From Pseudovibrio sp. JCM 19062 (GTDB lineage: Bacteria > Pseudomonadota > Alphaproteobacteria > Rhizobiales > Stappiaceae), in contig BAXV01000026.1 of NCBI GenBank assembly GCA_001310715.1, positions 1 through 49,773 of the forward strand: DNA of 49,773 nt, in the 5' to 3' direction. Below the pieces are notes generated by a model. That model saw nothing but the letters and a program-made list of their open reading frames with translations. It was not told the DNA's origin and made no database searches. The first letter of the stretch is position 1, and each line of letters begins with the position of its first letter. A program made the translations under genes and the position numbers. This document shows positions 36,416 through 46,414 of this stretch, in pieces.

Positions 36416-37245
36416 GTGGCAGACGAAGACACCAAGACGTCGACCCTCAAGAAAGCGATCAACTTTTGCAGTGAACGCCCGTTCACCGCAGTGATAAGCT
36501 ACATTCTTGTCGTCTCCGTGATATTTTTGATCTTCCCAAGATTGGATATCTGGCTTCCAGCCTCTTCTACGCCGGAGACGGCAACTTTCCGATTTCCAGA
36601 GATCCGTTCTGGAATGATGTGCGGTACTTCGGTGTCTACATCTTCAAATGGGTCGCCGCACTGTCGTTGCTTGTAATGTTCTTCAAGCTCGCCCTTCCGA
36701 AAGTTAAGGCGATAATGGATCTTCGGCATCCGATCTTCGTGCTTTCAACACTCATTCTCGGCCCCGGCCTCGTCGTCAACACGTTCTTCAAGAACATGTG
36801 GGGCCGTCCGCGTCCACGCTCAACCGAGATATTTGGCGGCGATCTGCCATTTGTTGGCGTTTGGAACCCGACTAACTACTGTGATAGTAACTGCTCGTTT
36901 GTATCAGGCGAAGCCTCATCCGCCATCTGGCTGATGGTACTGGTCTTCATCGCTCCCAAAGCGTGGCGGCTGCCGCTGGCAACAGGCATCGGCGTGTTGG
37001 CTTTCGCTCTTTCTGCAAACCGCGTGGCATTCGGAGGACATTTCCTTTCAGACACCCTGCTCTCCTGGGGCATTACCATGCTGGTGATCATCGCTATCTA
37101 CCACTACCTGTACCAGCGCACTCCGACATGGGCGCAGCCAGACAATCTGGACGCCTCCTTTACCAAGGGCGGCAACTGGCTGCATGCGAAAATCAGCAGT
37201 GCCGCCTGCTGGTGCGCAAGAAGCGTCCGTAACAAAGTCAAATAG
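36416..37245 (+). CDS. PAP2-family phosphatase with a SGE variant motif, one frameshift
   Basis: About 276 residues. Membrane helices flank the PAP2 active site: KNMWGRPRPRS (motif 1), NCSFVSGEASSA (motif 2 with Glu where PSGH has His) and NRVAFGGHFLSDTL (motif 3). The SGE form is seen in several alphaproteobacterial members. Likely dephosphorylates a lipid pyrophosphate such as undecaprenyl diphosphate or a lipid A precursor. GTG start 36416. One base is missing near 36548 (TTC/CTC region), after DIW. Confidence 0.85.
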
Positions 37246-37257
37246 CCAGCGCGAAAA

Positions 37258-37290
37258 ACAAAAAAAAGCTCCGCAATCATCTGCGGAGCT
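37258..37290 (-). terminator. intrinsic terminator of the LMW-PTP gene
   Basis: AGCTCCGCA and TGCGGAGCT (37267-37275 and 37282-37290) form a perfect stem. On the minus strand the stem is followed by a run of T. Confidence 0.8.
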
Positions 37291-37314
37291 TCCATCTAAT
37301 TCTCTGTAATGGGC

Positions 37315-37800
37315 CTAAATCTCAGTCGGCTCCATCTCCTCGCGGATTTCTTGCAGAAGATTGTAGGTACCGTTCCGCAACAGCTTATAGACCTCATCAA
37401 ACCCTTCATTGGCACCGTAATACGGATCGGGCACGTCTTTCTGCTCATCCTGAAGCAGCAGCCGCACATTGGCCGTATGCAGATACGGTGCTTCGGCCTG
37501 AATGTTGACCAGATTGCTGGCATCCATCGCCACGATGTAATGGAACTTCTCAAAGTCCTCTTGCTCCAGCTGGCGCGCTTCCTGATTGGAAATATCGATG
37601 CCATGCTTTTGCGCTGTCTGAATGCTGCGGATATCCGGCTTCTTACCACGATGCCAGTTGGCCGTGCCGGCGGAGTCCACGTAGATCTGCTCTTCCAGCC
37701 CTGCTTGTTTCACATGGTGGCGGAAGATCCCCTCTGCCAACGGGCTACGACATATATTTCCAAGGCATACAAACAGTACACGACGCTGCAACAAGACCAC
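37315..37800 (-). CDS. low-molecular-weight protein tyrosine phosphatase
   Basis: A 161-residue protein with the P-loop CLGNICRS at residues 12-19 (nucleophile C12, Arg18) and the general acid in DVPDPYYG. This is the classical LMW-PTP. In bacteria these often control tyrosine kinases of exopolysaccharide synthesis, but none lies in this window. The gene is followed by its own terminator, and has no evident operon partner. Confidence 0.92.
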   Translation of the reverse strand: MVLLQRRVLFVCLGNICRSPLAEGIFRHHVKQAGLEEQIYVDSAGTANWHRGKKPDIRSIQTAQKHGIDISNQEARQLEQEDFEKFHYIVAMDASNLVNIQAEAPYLHTANVRLLLQDEQKDVPDPYYGANEGFDEVYKLLRNGTYNLLQEIREEMEPTEI

Positions 37801-37955
37801 TGTTTCCTCCCAACCTTACTGCCTGGATATTTATTCCCTCTGGACTCTTTGCACCAGAGTTTCGTATGGGTCTACCCGAATATCCATGGATTTTGCGAGT
37901 CAGAAAAACCTACTAGATCTGAGGCAACCCTTGCAACATAACTAAAGGTGATCCT

Positions 37956-38248
37956 GTGTCCGAGCTGTTATCCGCTACCGCAAAAGAATTCGCCCTCGCA
38001 GAACTACCACACTGGAGCTTGTCTGAAGATGGCAATGCGATTGAGCGCACATTCACCTTCCGCTCGTTTGCCCGCGCCTTTGGCTTCATGTCCAGCGCTG
38101 CGATTGTGGCGGAAAAGATGAACCACCATCCTACGTGGACCAACACCTACAACAAAGTGGAGGTGTTACTTACCACCCATGATGTCGGTGGAGTGACCGA
38201 GATGGATTTCAAACTTGCCCGTAGCTGGACAAATTGTTTGACGCCTAG
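37956..38248 (+). CDS. phhB: 4a-hydroxytetrahydrobiopterin dehydratase, one frameshift
   Basis: Recycles the pterin cofactor of aromatic amino acid hydroxylases. About 97 residues. Motifs are [27 protein letters not shown] with the catalytic histidines in MNHHP, and [21 protein letters not shown]. One A is missing near 38225 (CGTAAGCTG read as CGTAGCTG), so the true ending is LARKLDKLFDA with TAG 38246-38248. Start is GTG 37956. No phenylalanine hydroxylase gene is visible nearby. Confidence 0.9.
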
Positions 38249-38268
38249 CTCCAAAAAGACGAGTGCAA

Positions 38269-38496
38269 TCAGCATTCAATCTTGAACTGGCGCACCTCAC
38301 CTATCATCTTACTCTCGATCAACACATGACCGTCTTCCTGGCACATATGTGGAATATCGATAGCAGACATAGGGTCAGTGGCTTTCACCACAAGCTGCTC
38401 TCCCTTCGCCAAACGTTTGAGATGCTTGCGCGTCTTCATCACGGGCAACGGGCAATTGAGACCTCTCAGGTCTAGGATATCTTTATCTTCCACCAA
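38269..38496 (-). CDS. tusA: TusA/SirA-like sulfurtransferase
   Basis: A 75-residue protein. [22 protein letters not shown] has the CPxP motif with the sulfur-carrying C15. TusA-type proteins relay persulfide sulfur, for example to tRNA thiolation or molybdenum cofactor synthesis. It has no operon partner here, so a specific pathway cannot be assigned. Convergent with phhB, 20 bases apart. Confidence 0.88.
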   Translation of the reverse strand: MVEDKDILDLRGLNCPLPVMKTRKHLKRLAKGEQLVVKATDPMSAIDIPHMCQEDGHVLIESKMIGEVRQFKIEC

Positions 38497-38588
38497 TCTT
38501 CCACCAAGTACGCGAATGTGCCACTGTGTTTAATATCGGGCTAACGAAACTTCGAGCAAGAGTAAAGTAAATATTGGGGCATTTAACC

Positions 38589-39161
38589 ATGGCGATAATT
38601 GAACTTGATGGAAAAGCAGGTACGAGCAAAACACTTGAAATTCTGGACTTCTGGTGGAGCGCCGGGGGCGAAAAGTGGTTCACCGGCAGCGAGGCCTTTG
38701 ATAAGGAAATTCGCGAGAAATTCGAAGCCGACGTAGAAGCCGCCGGCCGTGGAGACTACGACGACTGGACCGCAACCCCACACGGCACCCTCGCCCTACT
38801 CATCTTGCTGGACCAGTTCCCGCGTAACATTTTCCGCGGCACCCCAAAGGCATTTGATTTTGATGCCAAAGCTTTAAAAATCGCTCTGGAATCCCTGCAC
38901 AAGAACTTCCATGTGGCATACCCCAAAGGATATCGCCTCTTCTTCTTCATGCCGTTCCAGCACTCAGAAGAGATAGAGATGCAGGACCTGAGCGTGGATC
39001 TGTTCCGCGGTCTGGACGATCAGGGCACCTACCACTACGCGCTGATCCATATGGATGTTATCCGCCGCTTTGGCCGCTTCCCTCATCGCAATGAAGTTCT
39101 GGGCCGTACCTCCACAAATGAGGAAATCGAATTCCTCGCATCTGGCGGTTTCAGCGCATAA
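38589..39161 (+). CDS. DUF924 family protein
   Basis: A 190-residue protein. LEILDFWWSAGGEKWFTGSEAFD, LALLILLDQFPRNIFRGTPKAF, FFMPFQHSEEIEMQD and HMDVIRRFGRFPHRNEVLGR are the family's landmark stretches. The fold is helical and the function is unknown. ATG 38589 follows the usual family start. It is followed by a strong terminator. Confidence 0.9.
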   Translation: MAIIELDGKAGTSKTLEILDFWWSAGGEKWFTGSEAFDKEIREKFEADVEAAGRGDYDDWTATPHGTLALLILLDQFPRNIFRGTPKAFDFDAKALKIALESLHKNFHVAYPKGYRLFFFMPFQHSEEIEMQDLSVDLFRGLDDQGTYHYALIHMDVIRRFGRFPHRNEVLGRTSTNEEIEFLASGGFSA

Positions 39162-39203
39162 TACACATGATTAAAAATTAACCACAAAATTAATGTGATT
39201 ACA

Positions 39204-39241
39204 AAATAGGCAGATTCTTTTCAGGCTCTGCCTATTTTTTT
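39204..39241 (+). terminator. intrinsic terminator of the DUF924 gene
   Basis: AATAGGCAGA (39205-39214) pairs with TCTGCCTATT (39227-39236) and runs into T7 (39235-39241). Confidence 0.88.
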
Positions 39242-39378
39242 GACAGGCACCTTCTGCACCCGACTGGGAAATCACCGGCTCAACAAGAAATGTCGTTGCG
39301 ACCAAGCTCCTGAATTTTCGACATTATTCCCCAAACCAACCTCTCAAACTCTACGTAAAATCATGTATCACCCAAAAC

Positions 39379-39393
39379 TGGCACGCTCCTTGA
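39379..39393 (+). promoter_or_regulatory. sigma-54 promoter of glnK-amtB
   Basis: TGGCAC (39379-39384), five bases, then TTGA (39390-39393) matches the RpoN consensus except at the last position. Activation by the NtrC system under nitrogen limitation is the known control of glnK-amtB. The start codon is about 130 bases downstream. Confidence 0.75.
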
Positions 39394-39524
39394 ATAGAAA
39401 GGGGCAAGCGTGCCGGCCGGGCATTCTCATCAAGACCAGACTACTGGCATCTTCCCCGGTCTCATCAAAGAGGTCCCAGAGCTCTTTGCGGCACAGTCGA
39501 TGTGAGAGGGGAACGGGAACCTGA

Positions 39525-39863
<339 letters not shown>

Positions 39864-39885
39864 TCAGGCACAGGGGACACAGACC

Positions 39886-41207
39886 ATGAAACGCGCCTCC
39901 ACCCTAATTACGGCAGGTTCACTCCTTGCCCTTTCTGCAGTTCCGGCACTGGCACAGGCAGAAGAAAAATACGCCCTTGCTGTCGACACCGCCTACATCT
40001 TCAACACCCTGCTCTTCCTGATTGGCGGCTTTCTGGTGATGTGGATGGCTGCAGGCTTCGCCATGCTGGAAGCTGGCCTCGTTCGCACCAAGAACGTTTC
40101 CATGCAATGCCTCAAGAACATCGCGCTGTACTCCATCGCAGGCCTGATGTTCTGGATCACCGGCTACAACCTCATGTACACCGGCGTTGATGGCGGTTTC
40201 ATGGGTTCCTTTGGACCTTATTCATTTGATCCTGTCGGCGGCAACGCTCTGGACGCAGGCTACTCCACTGCGTCTGACTGGTTCTTCCAGATGGTCTTCT
40301 GCGCAACAACGGCGTCTATCGTATCCGGTACCATGGCAGAGCGCATCAAGCTCTGGGCCTTCCTGATCTTCGTGGTCGTCCTCACAGGCATTATTTACCC
40401 GATCACCGGCTCCTGGCAGTGGGGCGCTGGCTGGCTCTCCGAAATGGGCTTTGCGGACTTTGCAGGCTCAACCCTCGTCCACTCCGTTGGTGGCTGGGCT
40501 GCCCTTTCCGGCGCAATCATCCTCGGCGCGCGTAAAGGCAAATACGGCAAGAACGGTCAGGTCCACGTGATGCCGGGCTCCTCCATGCCACTGGCAACTC
40601 TGGTACCTTCATCCTGTGGCTCGGCTGGTTCGGCTTCAACGGCGCATCCCAGCTCGCTATGGGCACCATCAGCGACATAACAGATGTCTCCCGTATCTTC
40701 GCCAACACCAACATGGCGGCTGCAGGTGGCGTGATCGTTACTATTGGGCTGACACAGTTGCTCTACAAGAAAGTCGACGTCACCATGGCGCTGAACGGCG
40801 CACTTGCAGGCCTCGTGTCCATCACCGCTGAACCACTGGCTCCAAGCGTACTTCAGTCCGTTCTCATCGGCGGCGTAGGCGGTGCGATTGTGGTCTTTGC
40901 AGTTCCAATGCTCGACAAGCTGAAGATCGACGACGTGGTTGGCGCGATTCCGGTTCACCTGCTCTCCGGCATCTGGGGAACACTGATCGTACCACTGTCC
41001 AACTCTGATGCGTCTTACGGCACCCAGTTCATCGGCGTTGCAGCCATCGGTATCTTCACCTTCGTAGCCTCCACCATTGTCTGGTACGCAATCCAGTTGC
41101 TGGTTGGCCTGCGCGTCACCGAGGAAGACGAAGCCATGGGCCTCGACAAAGCCGAAATCGGTGTGGAAGCCTATCCGGAATTCGGAACCGGCTCCCAGCG
41201 CCTCTGA
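39886..41207 (+). CDS. amtB: ammonium transporter AmtB, one frameshift
   Basis: Inner-membrane ammonium channel, trimeric and gated by GlnK. About 441 residues. A signal peptide (TLITAGSLLALSAVPALAQA) is followed by eleven helices. The conserved stretches FAMLEAGLVRTKNV, YPITGSWQWGAGWL, FAGSTLVHSVGGWAALSGA and LLSGIWGTLIVPL are visible, including the pore histidine of DFAGSTLVHSVGG. One G is lost near 40605 (CTGGGTACC read as CTGGTACC). It is followed by a terminator. Confidence 0.95.
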
Positions 41208-41266
41208 GCATCATGCCAAATCTGGGAGGATTAAAACCCTCTCCCAGAACTGCACTATGAAAACAC

Positions 41267-41295
41267 AAAGCCCGGCTACCACCGCCGGGCTTTTT
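41267..41295 (+). terminator. intrinsic terminator of glnK-amtB
   Basis: AAAGCCCGGC (41267-41276) pairs with GCCGGGCTTT (41284-41293), followed by T. A second hairpin (CTGGGAG/CTCCCAG, 41222-41247) lies just before it. Confidence 0.88.
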
Positions 41296-41569
41296 CTATG
41301 GCTGCAATTACCAGCCTATCAATTCCGCTTAACAGATAGCTTTGCGACCGAACCCTAAACACTACAAAAACAAAGCAACCCAAAAGCTTAGGAAAGTTGA
41401 TACCCCAGCTTACTAGTCGGTTCAAATCCGCCCACCACATTTGAAAGACGGACTTCACCTTTCATAGGTGCTACTTTCAGGAATGCCAAACACGTCCATT
41501 TCTAATCAAGATTCGCTCTTCATCCTACGTCCAAACAAAGAGGCGCAAGCGCCCGAGCTTTGGAGTCCG
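41296..41569. other. intergenic region before the SnoaL-like gene
   Basis: No gene is recognised in these bases. A GGTTCAAATCC stretch near 41416 resembles a tRNA T-arm by chance but has no matching stems. Confidence 0.4.
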
Positions 41570-41938
41570 ATGATGAACAGTGAATTGGAAGCAGCAGTTA
41601 AAGAAGCCAGCCAGAAGTGGCAGCGTGCATTCAACGCGGGCGATGCTCAGGCTTGCGCCGACTGCTACGAGGCCAACGCCGTTATGGAGGCCAAGCCCTT
41701 TGGCACCTATCATGGCCGTGCCGAGATTCTCGAGTTTTGGCAAATGCTTATTCGGGAAGGCTTCTCAGATGTCGAGTACATCAACCCCCAAATCGTCGCT
41801 GCCGGCGAACACGCCGCCATTCTCTCCTCTGACTGGAAGATGAACAAAGCACACGGCAACATTGCGAAGGAACTCTGGGTCCTGCAATCAGATGGCACCG
41901 CACTTCTAAGAGAAGACTACTTCAACGCCGCCGCATAG
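41570..41938 (+). CDS. SnoaL/DUF4440-like protein
   Basis: A 122-residue protein. ASQKWQRAFNAGDAQACADCYEANAVMEAKPFGTYHGRAEILEFW is the usual start of a DUF4440/SnoaL-like domain, with the last strands KELWVLQSDGTALLREDYF. ATG 41570 is preferred because of GGAG at 41562 and because the fold starts there, although the frame is open from about 41468. Function is unknown. Confidence 0.75.
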   Translation: MMNSELEAAVKEASQKWQRAFNAGDAQACADCYEANAVMEAKPFGTYHGRAEILEFWQMLIREGFSDVEYINPQIVAAGEHAAILSSDWKMNKAHGNIAKELWVLQSDGTALLREDYFNAAA

Positions 41939-42035
41939 GAAACTCGCACCAGACCTTGTCAATTGTAGCAGGTCCGATGGTCTATCGGGAGACCCTGCTA
42001 ACCAACCCAGTGCAGATCTCAAGCGTCATAAGTTC

Positions 42036-42931
42036 CTATAAAACCACAATCCCCGAATGCTTGGCGTGATTTTCCGGCTCAACATGGATGGTCACCCGCG
42101 CACCTGGCATCTTTTCTCCAATGCCTTCCTCAATGCGATCACAAATCGCATGGGCATCCTGAACGGTCATCTCCCCCGGCACAACCAGATGGAATTCAAC
42201 GAACGTGACATGGCCAGCATGGCGTGTTCTCAGATCATGCGCCTCCAGCGCTCCCTCTCCAAACTTGGAAATCAGGACACGCAGTGCCTCCTGTTCCTCC
42301 TCCGGAGCGGCCTCATCCATCAAACCGCCAATGGACTCACGGACCAGCTTCCAACCAGACCACATAATGTTGACCGCAACCACGCCAGCAAGCAGCGGAT
42401 CAAAGATCTGCCACCCGGTCAGCCATACCGCAGCAATACCAACCAATACCCCAACAGAAGTATAAACATCCGTCATGATATGTCGGGCATCCGCCTGCAA
42501 TGCCGGAGACCTGTGCGCTTTACCGACCCGCATCAAGGCCATTGCCCAAACACAATTGATGACAGACGACAGGAAGTTCAGCCCAATACCCTGCAGATTG
42601 AATTCAAGCTCATAGGACTCTGTCAAACCCATATAGGATTTTCTAAGGATCAGAACCGCCGCCAAAACGATCAGAACACCTTCAAGAACCGCGGCAAAAT
42701 ACTCTGCCTTGTAGTGCCGAAGGGGTGATTTTGATCAGCAGGCTTGCGCGCCAGATACAAAGCACCGGCAGCAGCAATCGCACTCGCAATATTGATGGAG
42801 GTTTCAAGGGCGTCGGAATAGAACGCAATCGAGCCAGTCATCACAAAGGCAGCGTATTTAAGCGTAAATACCAATATGCCAATGATAATGCTGCCCAGCG
42901 CGAAGCGCATGCTCTGGTCCATATGCCACAT
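42036..42931 (-). CDS. cation diffusion facilitator (CDF) transporter, one frameshift
   Basis: Exports divalent metal ions from the cytoplasm in exchange for protons. About 298 residues with six helices and a C-terminal ZT-dimer domain. Metal-site residues are visible in GSIAFYSDALETSINIASA (Asp in helix 2) and ADARHIMTDVYTSVGVLVG (His/Asp in helix 5). The repaired link HPFGHYKAEYFAAVLEGVL requires one base lost near 42717. Specificity (Zn, Fe, Mn or Co) is not readable. Start ATG 42931 or 42922. Confidence 0.9.
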
Positions 42932-43087
42932 CCACCTTAATTCAAACTCGATGACTACTTAGAAAGATACCGTCATCTATCAGGTTTCAGTGGCATATTA
43001 AATAATGGAACAGGTTGAAATGGGCACTTTTTATGCCTAATTGCGCCAAACCCGCGACTGAGAACCACGAGTTACTTATCAGCCGCG

Positions 43088-43846
43088 CTACTTATCGTAA
43101 AAAGCTGCCCCAATGATATCACCCGGCATCTCACCCGAGTTCGTCTGAACCAGAACCGCCCAGTTTCTGGAGTCAAACATCTTGAGCGCAGTGCGTGGCA
43201 AACGAAAAACTTCAGGCGAACCAGACCACATGCCAATCGGCATAATACTGCGTACTACGTTCTTATAGGTCTGCGTCGTGCCAGCATTTTCACCGCGCTG
43301 GATCTTCACAACAGTCTCTTTTTCAATACCAAGTAGATAAACGTCTGCCTTCTGGCCCTGCTCGGTTTGAGAACCGGAAAGCTCCACCGTCAGCACGTTG
43401 TCATCCAGCATGGCATCCACCTGCACGCTCATGCCCGAGGATCTGCGGATCGCGTTCGTAATTGCAGGCCGATCACTGCCAACCATGTGCCCGCGGCCAT
43501 TCACAACAACCTGAGGCGTATAAACCTGCGCATCACCACGGCTCTTGGCATAGTCCTTCTGGCGCTGTGTGAACACAGGCGAACCCAGAGTGTCCTTCCA
43601 GCCAAAATAATCCCAGTAGTCAACGTGATAGGAAAGGACAACCACATCCAGATCGTCAGCGGTAAGCTCATCCATAAAGCGGTCTGCGGGCGGGCAGGAT
43701 GAACAGCCCTGACTGGTAAACAGCTCAATCACGGCTTTGGGGGTTTCAGCCTGAGCAGACAGAGCGGTTAGAAAACCGATCCCCGCCGCAAGACAAAAAC
43801 CCTTCACTCTATTTAAAGAAAACCACCGCATTTCGGCCCTTTGCAA
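43088..43846 (-). CDS. exported DUF1223 protein (thioredoxin-like)
   Basis: A 252-residue protein with a signal peptide (GFCLAAGIGFLTALSAQA, about 16-33). AVIELFTSQGCSSCPPADRFMDEL (about 39-62) carries the CSSCPP pair of a thioredoxin-like fold, and YHVDYWDYFGWKDTLGSP and YTPQVVVNGRGHMVGSD are the other DUF1223 landmarks. Likely periplasmic. The role is unknown, though a redox function is plausible. Confidence 0.9.
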   Translation of the reverse strand: MQRAEMRWFSLNRVKGFCLAAGIGFLTALSAQAETPKAVIELFTSQGCSSCPPADRFMDELTADDLDVVVLSYHVDYWDYFGWKDTLGSPVFTQRQKDYAKSRGDAQVYTPQVVVNGRGHMVGSDRPAITNAIRRSSGMSVQVDAMLDDNVLTVELSGSQTEQGQKADVYLLGIEKETVVKIQRGENAGTTQTYKNVVRSIMPIGMWSGSPEVFRLPRTALKMFDSRNWAVLVQTNSGEMPGDIIGAAFYDK

Positions 43847-43952
43847 TTATTTAAGTCACAGCTGTGCAGTGCTAACCTAAACAATAACCAGATAACAGTA
43901 GAATCACATCCAAGTGAGCCCCTGACAATCTTAGGCAACAGAGGCGTGGGTC

Positions 43953-44546
43953 CTACTCGGATTCGTTCAGAATCTTTTCAAGCTCCGGTAAGAAGACATC
44001 GCGATAACTAGCTTCGCTCAATGGACCGACAAACTTGTAACGGATCTGACCAGCCTTATCAACGATGAAGGTTTCCGGAACACCGTAAACGCCCCATTCA
44101 ATACCAGCGCGGCCAGTGTCAAACCCAACACGGTCGTAAGGATTGCCCAGCTCATCCAGGAACCGGGTCGCCTGCACTTCAGTATCCTTGTAGTTCAGGC
44201 CAGCGACCTCATACCGGTTATCCTCGGCAAGGTCCATCAGGTATCTGTGCTCTGCACGGCAGGGCGCACACCAGGATGCAAACACGTTCACAACGGTGAC
44301 CTGACCAAGCAGATCACTGTGCGAGAAGCCCGGCACCTGTGCGCCATCACGCTGCAGCCCGGCAACAGGAGGAAGCTCGAACTCGGGCGCAGGCTTATTG
44401 ATCAGAGCAGATGGCAGCTCCTTCGGGTCATGGCCGGAGAGCAGCCAGAATCCCATAAGAACAGCCAGTGCACCGAAAACCACCAGCGGAAGCAGAAAAA
44501 GCGGTGAAACGCCTCGCTTCTTTTCCTCATTCATATCGCTTGCCAT
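43953..44546 (-). CDS. ccmG: thiol:disulfide interchange protein DsbE (CcmG)
   Basis: Membrane-anchored periplasmic thioredoxin that keeps the apocytochrome c haem-binding thiols reduced. 197 residues. A single N-terminal anchor (about 13-37) is followed by the redox motif ASWCAPCRAEH with C93 and C96, and the cis-Pro region WGVYGVPETFIVD. It is the last gene of the ccmCDG block, six bases after ccmD. Confidence 0.95.
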   Translation of the reverse strand: MASDMNEEKKRGVSPLFLLPLVVFGALAVLMGFWLLSGHDPKELPSALINKPAPEFELPPVAGLQRDGAQVPGFSHSDLLGQVTVVNVFASWCAPCRAEHRYLMDLAEDNRYEVAGLNYKDTEVQATRFLDELGNPYDRVGFDTGRAGIEWGVYGVPETFIVDKAGQIRYKFVGPLSEASYRDVFLPELEKILNESE

Positions 44547-44551
44547 ACCTG

Positions 44552-44782
44552 TTATTTCTCATTCTTTTCATTGGCTGGGGCGGAGGCCATCTGACTGACA
44601 GAAGGACCTGCGCGCCGTGCGGAGCGACGGCGAATACCACTCGCTTCCAATGCCTGCAACTCTTTCTCAAGTCGGGACTGATCTGCACGCACCCAGATAA
44701 TCAGGGCGCAGATGACAAACGCAGCCATTGCATAAGCAGCTACCACATATTCCGCGTGACGACCAAACTCTGAAAAATCCAT
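44552..44782 (-). CDS. ccmD: haem exporter protein CcmD
   Basis: A 76-residue protein with one membrane helix (VVAAYAMAAFVICALIIWV, about 13-31) and a basic, coiled-coil-like tail, the usual CcmD layout (EFGRHAEYVVAAY start). CcmD helps release holo-CcmE from the CcmABC complex. Starts six bases after the ccmC stop. Confidence 0.9.
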   Translation of the reverse strand: MDFSEFGRHAEYVVAAYAMAAFVICALIIWVRADQSRLEKELQALEASGIRRRSARRAGPSVSQMASAPANEKNEK

Positions 44783-44787
44783 TGTCT

Positions 44788-45568
44788 TTACCTCGCACCA
44801 GCAGGAGCTGCTTTGGTCATTGCGCTGCTGGAGGCAGCCGGAGCAACAGATGCTGCACGCATCCGCATTGCCCTGATCCGACGGCGCATAATCTCGTTAC
44901 GCATGCTCATCAGATGCAAAGTCACAAACAAAAGCACAAATGCCAGAGCCATCAAACCAAGTGGAATGAGAATGGAAGAGTGAATAGCAGGCCCACCGCT
45001 GCGAATGATGCTCGGCGGCTGGTGCAGTGTATTCCACCACTCAACGGAAAACTTGATGATAACCACGTTGACCACACCAACCAGAGTGATGATCGCGTTC
45101 ACTTTTGCAGCCTTGATAGGATCTTCAATCGCCTTCCAAAGCGCGATAATGCCCAGATACATAATCAGCAGCACGAGGAAGGAAGTCAGTCTTGCATCCC
45201 AAACCCAAAACGTACCCCACATCGGCTTGCCCCAGACCGCACCGGAAAACAGAGCCAGAAACGTGAAGACAGCGCCAAGCGGCGCAGCAGCCTTTGCGGA
45301 AACATCAGCCAGCGGATGTTTCCAGACCAGAGAACCAACCGAAGATAGTGCCATCATCGCATAACACATCAATGCGAGCTGGGCAGAAGGCACGTGCACA
45401 AACATAATGCGCACTGTCTGGCCTTGCTGGTAATCTTCAGGCGCAACAAAAAAACGCGAAGTACAAGCCAACTGCAAGCGCAGCGACCGTCGCAACGATA
45501 AGCCAGGGAAGCACAACTTTCACAAGCTTCAGGAACCGGGTTGGGTTTGCAAGATCGTATAAGGTCAT
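44788..45568 (-). CDS. ccmC: haem exporter protein CcmC, one frameshift
   Basis: Inner-membrane protein that loads haem onto CcmE. About 260 residues, six helices. The tryptophan-rich WWD-like signature is WGKPMWGTFWVWDARLTSFLVL, and the haem-ligating His are in MFVHVPSAQLA and LHQPPSI-type loops. The start is MTLYDLANPTRFLKL (ATG 45568). The frame breaks at 45438-45444, where T7 on the coding strand replaces the six T expected for FAFFVAPEDY. It is separated from ccmB by 177 bases. Confidence 0.93.
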
Positions 45569-45745
45569 AGAGCCGTTCTAAACTGAGAATGACGAAGCAT
45601 CAATGTGTACATTGTGTCACGGACACGCGATGATCATTGATTATAAACAATTTGACACTTCACTTTTCCGTAATTCACTAATTTTAGTCGATGTTACTTA
45701 CACTTAGCATGCAAAGAAATTGCAACAATCTCCCGCCTGCAACCA

Positions 45746-46414
45746 TTATTCACCCGAAACGCGAAGCGCCGCAGCCGCTGCCAGAGGTCCAACAACAAGA
45801 CCAAAAAGTGTCAAAGCACACAAAAACAGGAACGGGACAAGGAAGTTATTGGAGTCAATCGCCCCCGCCGTCGCTGCACTCACACCAAAGATCAAAATGG
45901 GGATTGCCAGCGGAATAACCAGAATGGAGAGCAGCACCCCACCCCGCCGCATGGACACAGTAACACCAGCACCCACTGCACCAACAAGCGTCAGTGCAGG
46001 CGCGCCTACAAGCAAGGTCAGCGTCACCAGAACGATACTCTGGAAGTCCAACCCCACAAACAATGAAAGAACCGGCGTTGCCAACACCAGCGGAAGCCCC
46101 GTCGCTGCCCAGTGCGCCGCACATTTGATCAACACAACCAGCTCCAGCGAGCGCCCGGACATCACCAGAAGCTCAAGACTGCCATCTTCCCGGTCGGCCT
46201 GAAACAGCCGGTCCAGCCCGAGCAACGTTGCCAACAGCGCGCCAATCCAGAGGATCGCAGCACCGATCCGCGACAGCAGGATCATGTCCGGTCCCACGCC
46301 AAACGGGAAAATCGTCACCACAGCCAGAAAGAACAGCACGCCAATCAACGCACCACCACCAACGCGGTTCGCCAGTTGGTATTCACGAACAAAAAGACTC
46401 TTCATCCAACTCAT
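45746..46414 (-). CDS. ccmB: haem exporter protein CcmB
   Basis: Permease subunit of the CcmAB ABC transporter. 222 residues and six helices, starting SLFVREYQLANRVGGGAL. DREDGSLELLVMSGRSLELVVLIKCAAHW (about 74-102) and GVTVSMRRGGVLLSILVIPLAIPILIFG are the conserved stretches. Its start overlaps the ccmA stop by four bases (ATGA). Confidence 0.95.
   Translation of the reverse strand: MSWMKSLFVREYQLANRVGGGALIGVLFFLAVVTIFPFGVGPDMILLSRIGAAILWIGALLATLLGLDRLFQADREDGSLELLVMSGRSLELVVLIKCAAHWAATGLPLVLATPVLSLFVGLDFQSIVLVTLTLLVGAPALTLVGAVGAGVTVSMRRGGVLLSILVIPLAIPILIFGVSAATAGAIDSNNFLVPFLFLCALTLFGLVVGPLAAAAALRVSGE

Noticed and set aside
41405..41435. GGTTCAAATCC stretch that looks like a tRNA T-arm
   Set aside because: The flanking bases do not form a T-stem, no acceptor, D or anticodon stem can be drawn in the 80 bases upstream, and no gene 3' end CCA arrangement fits.
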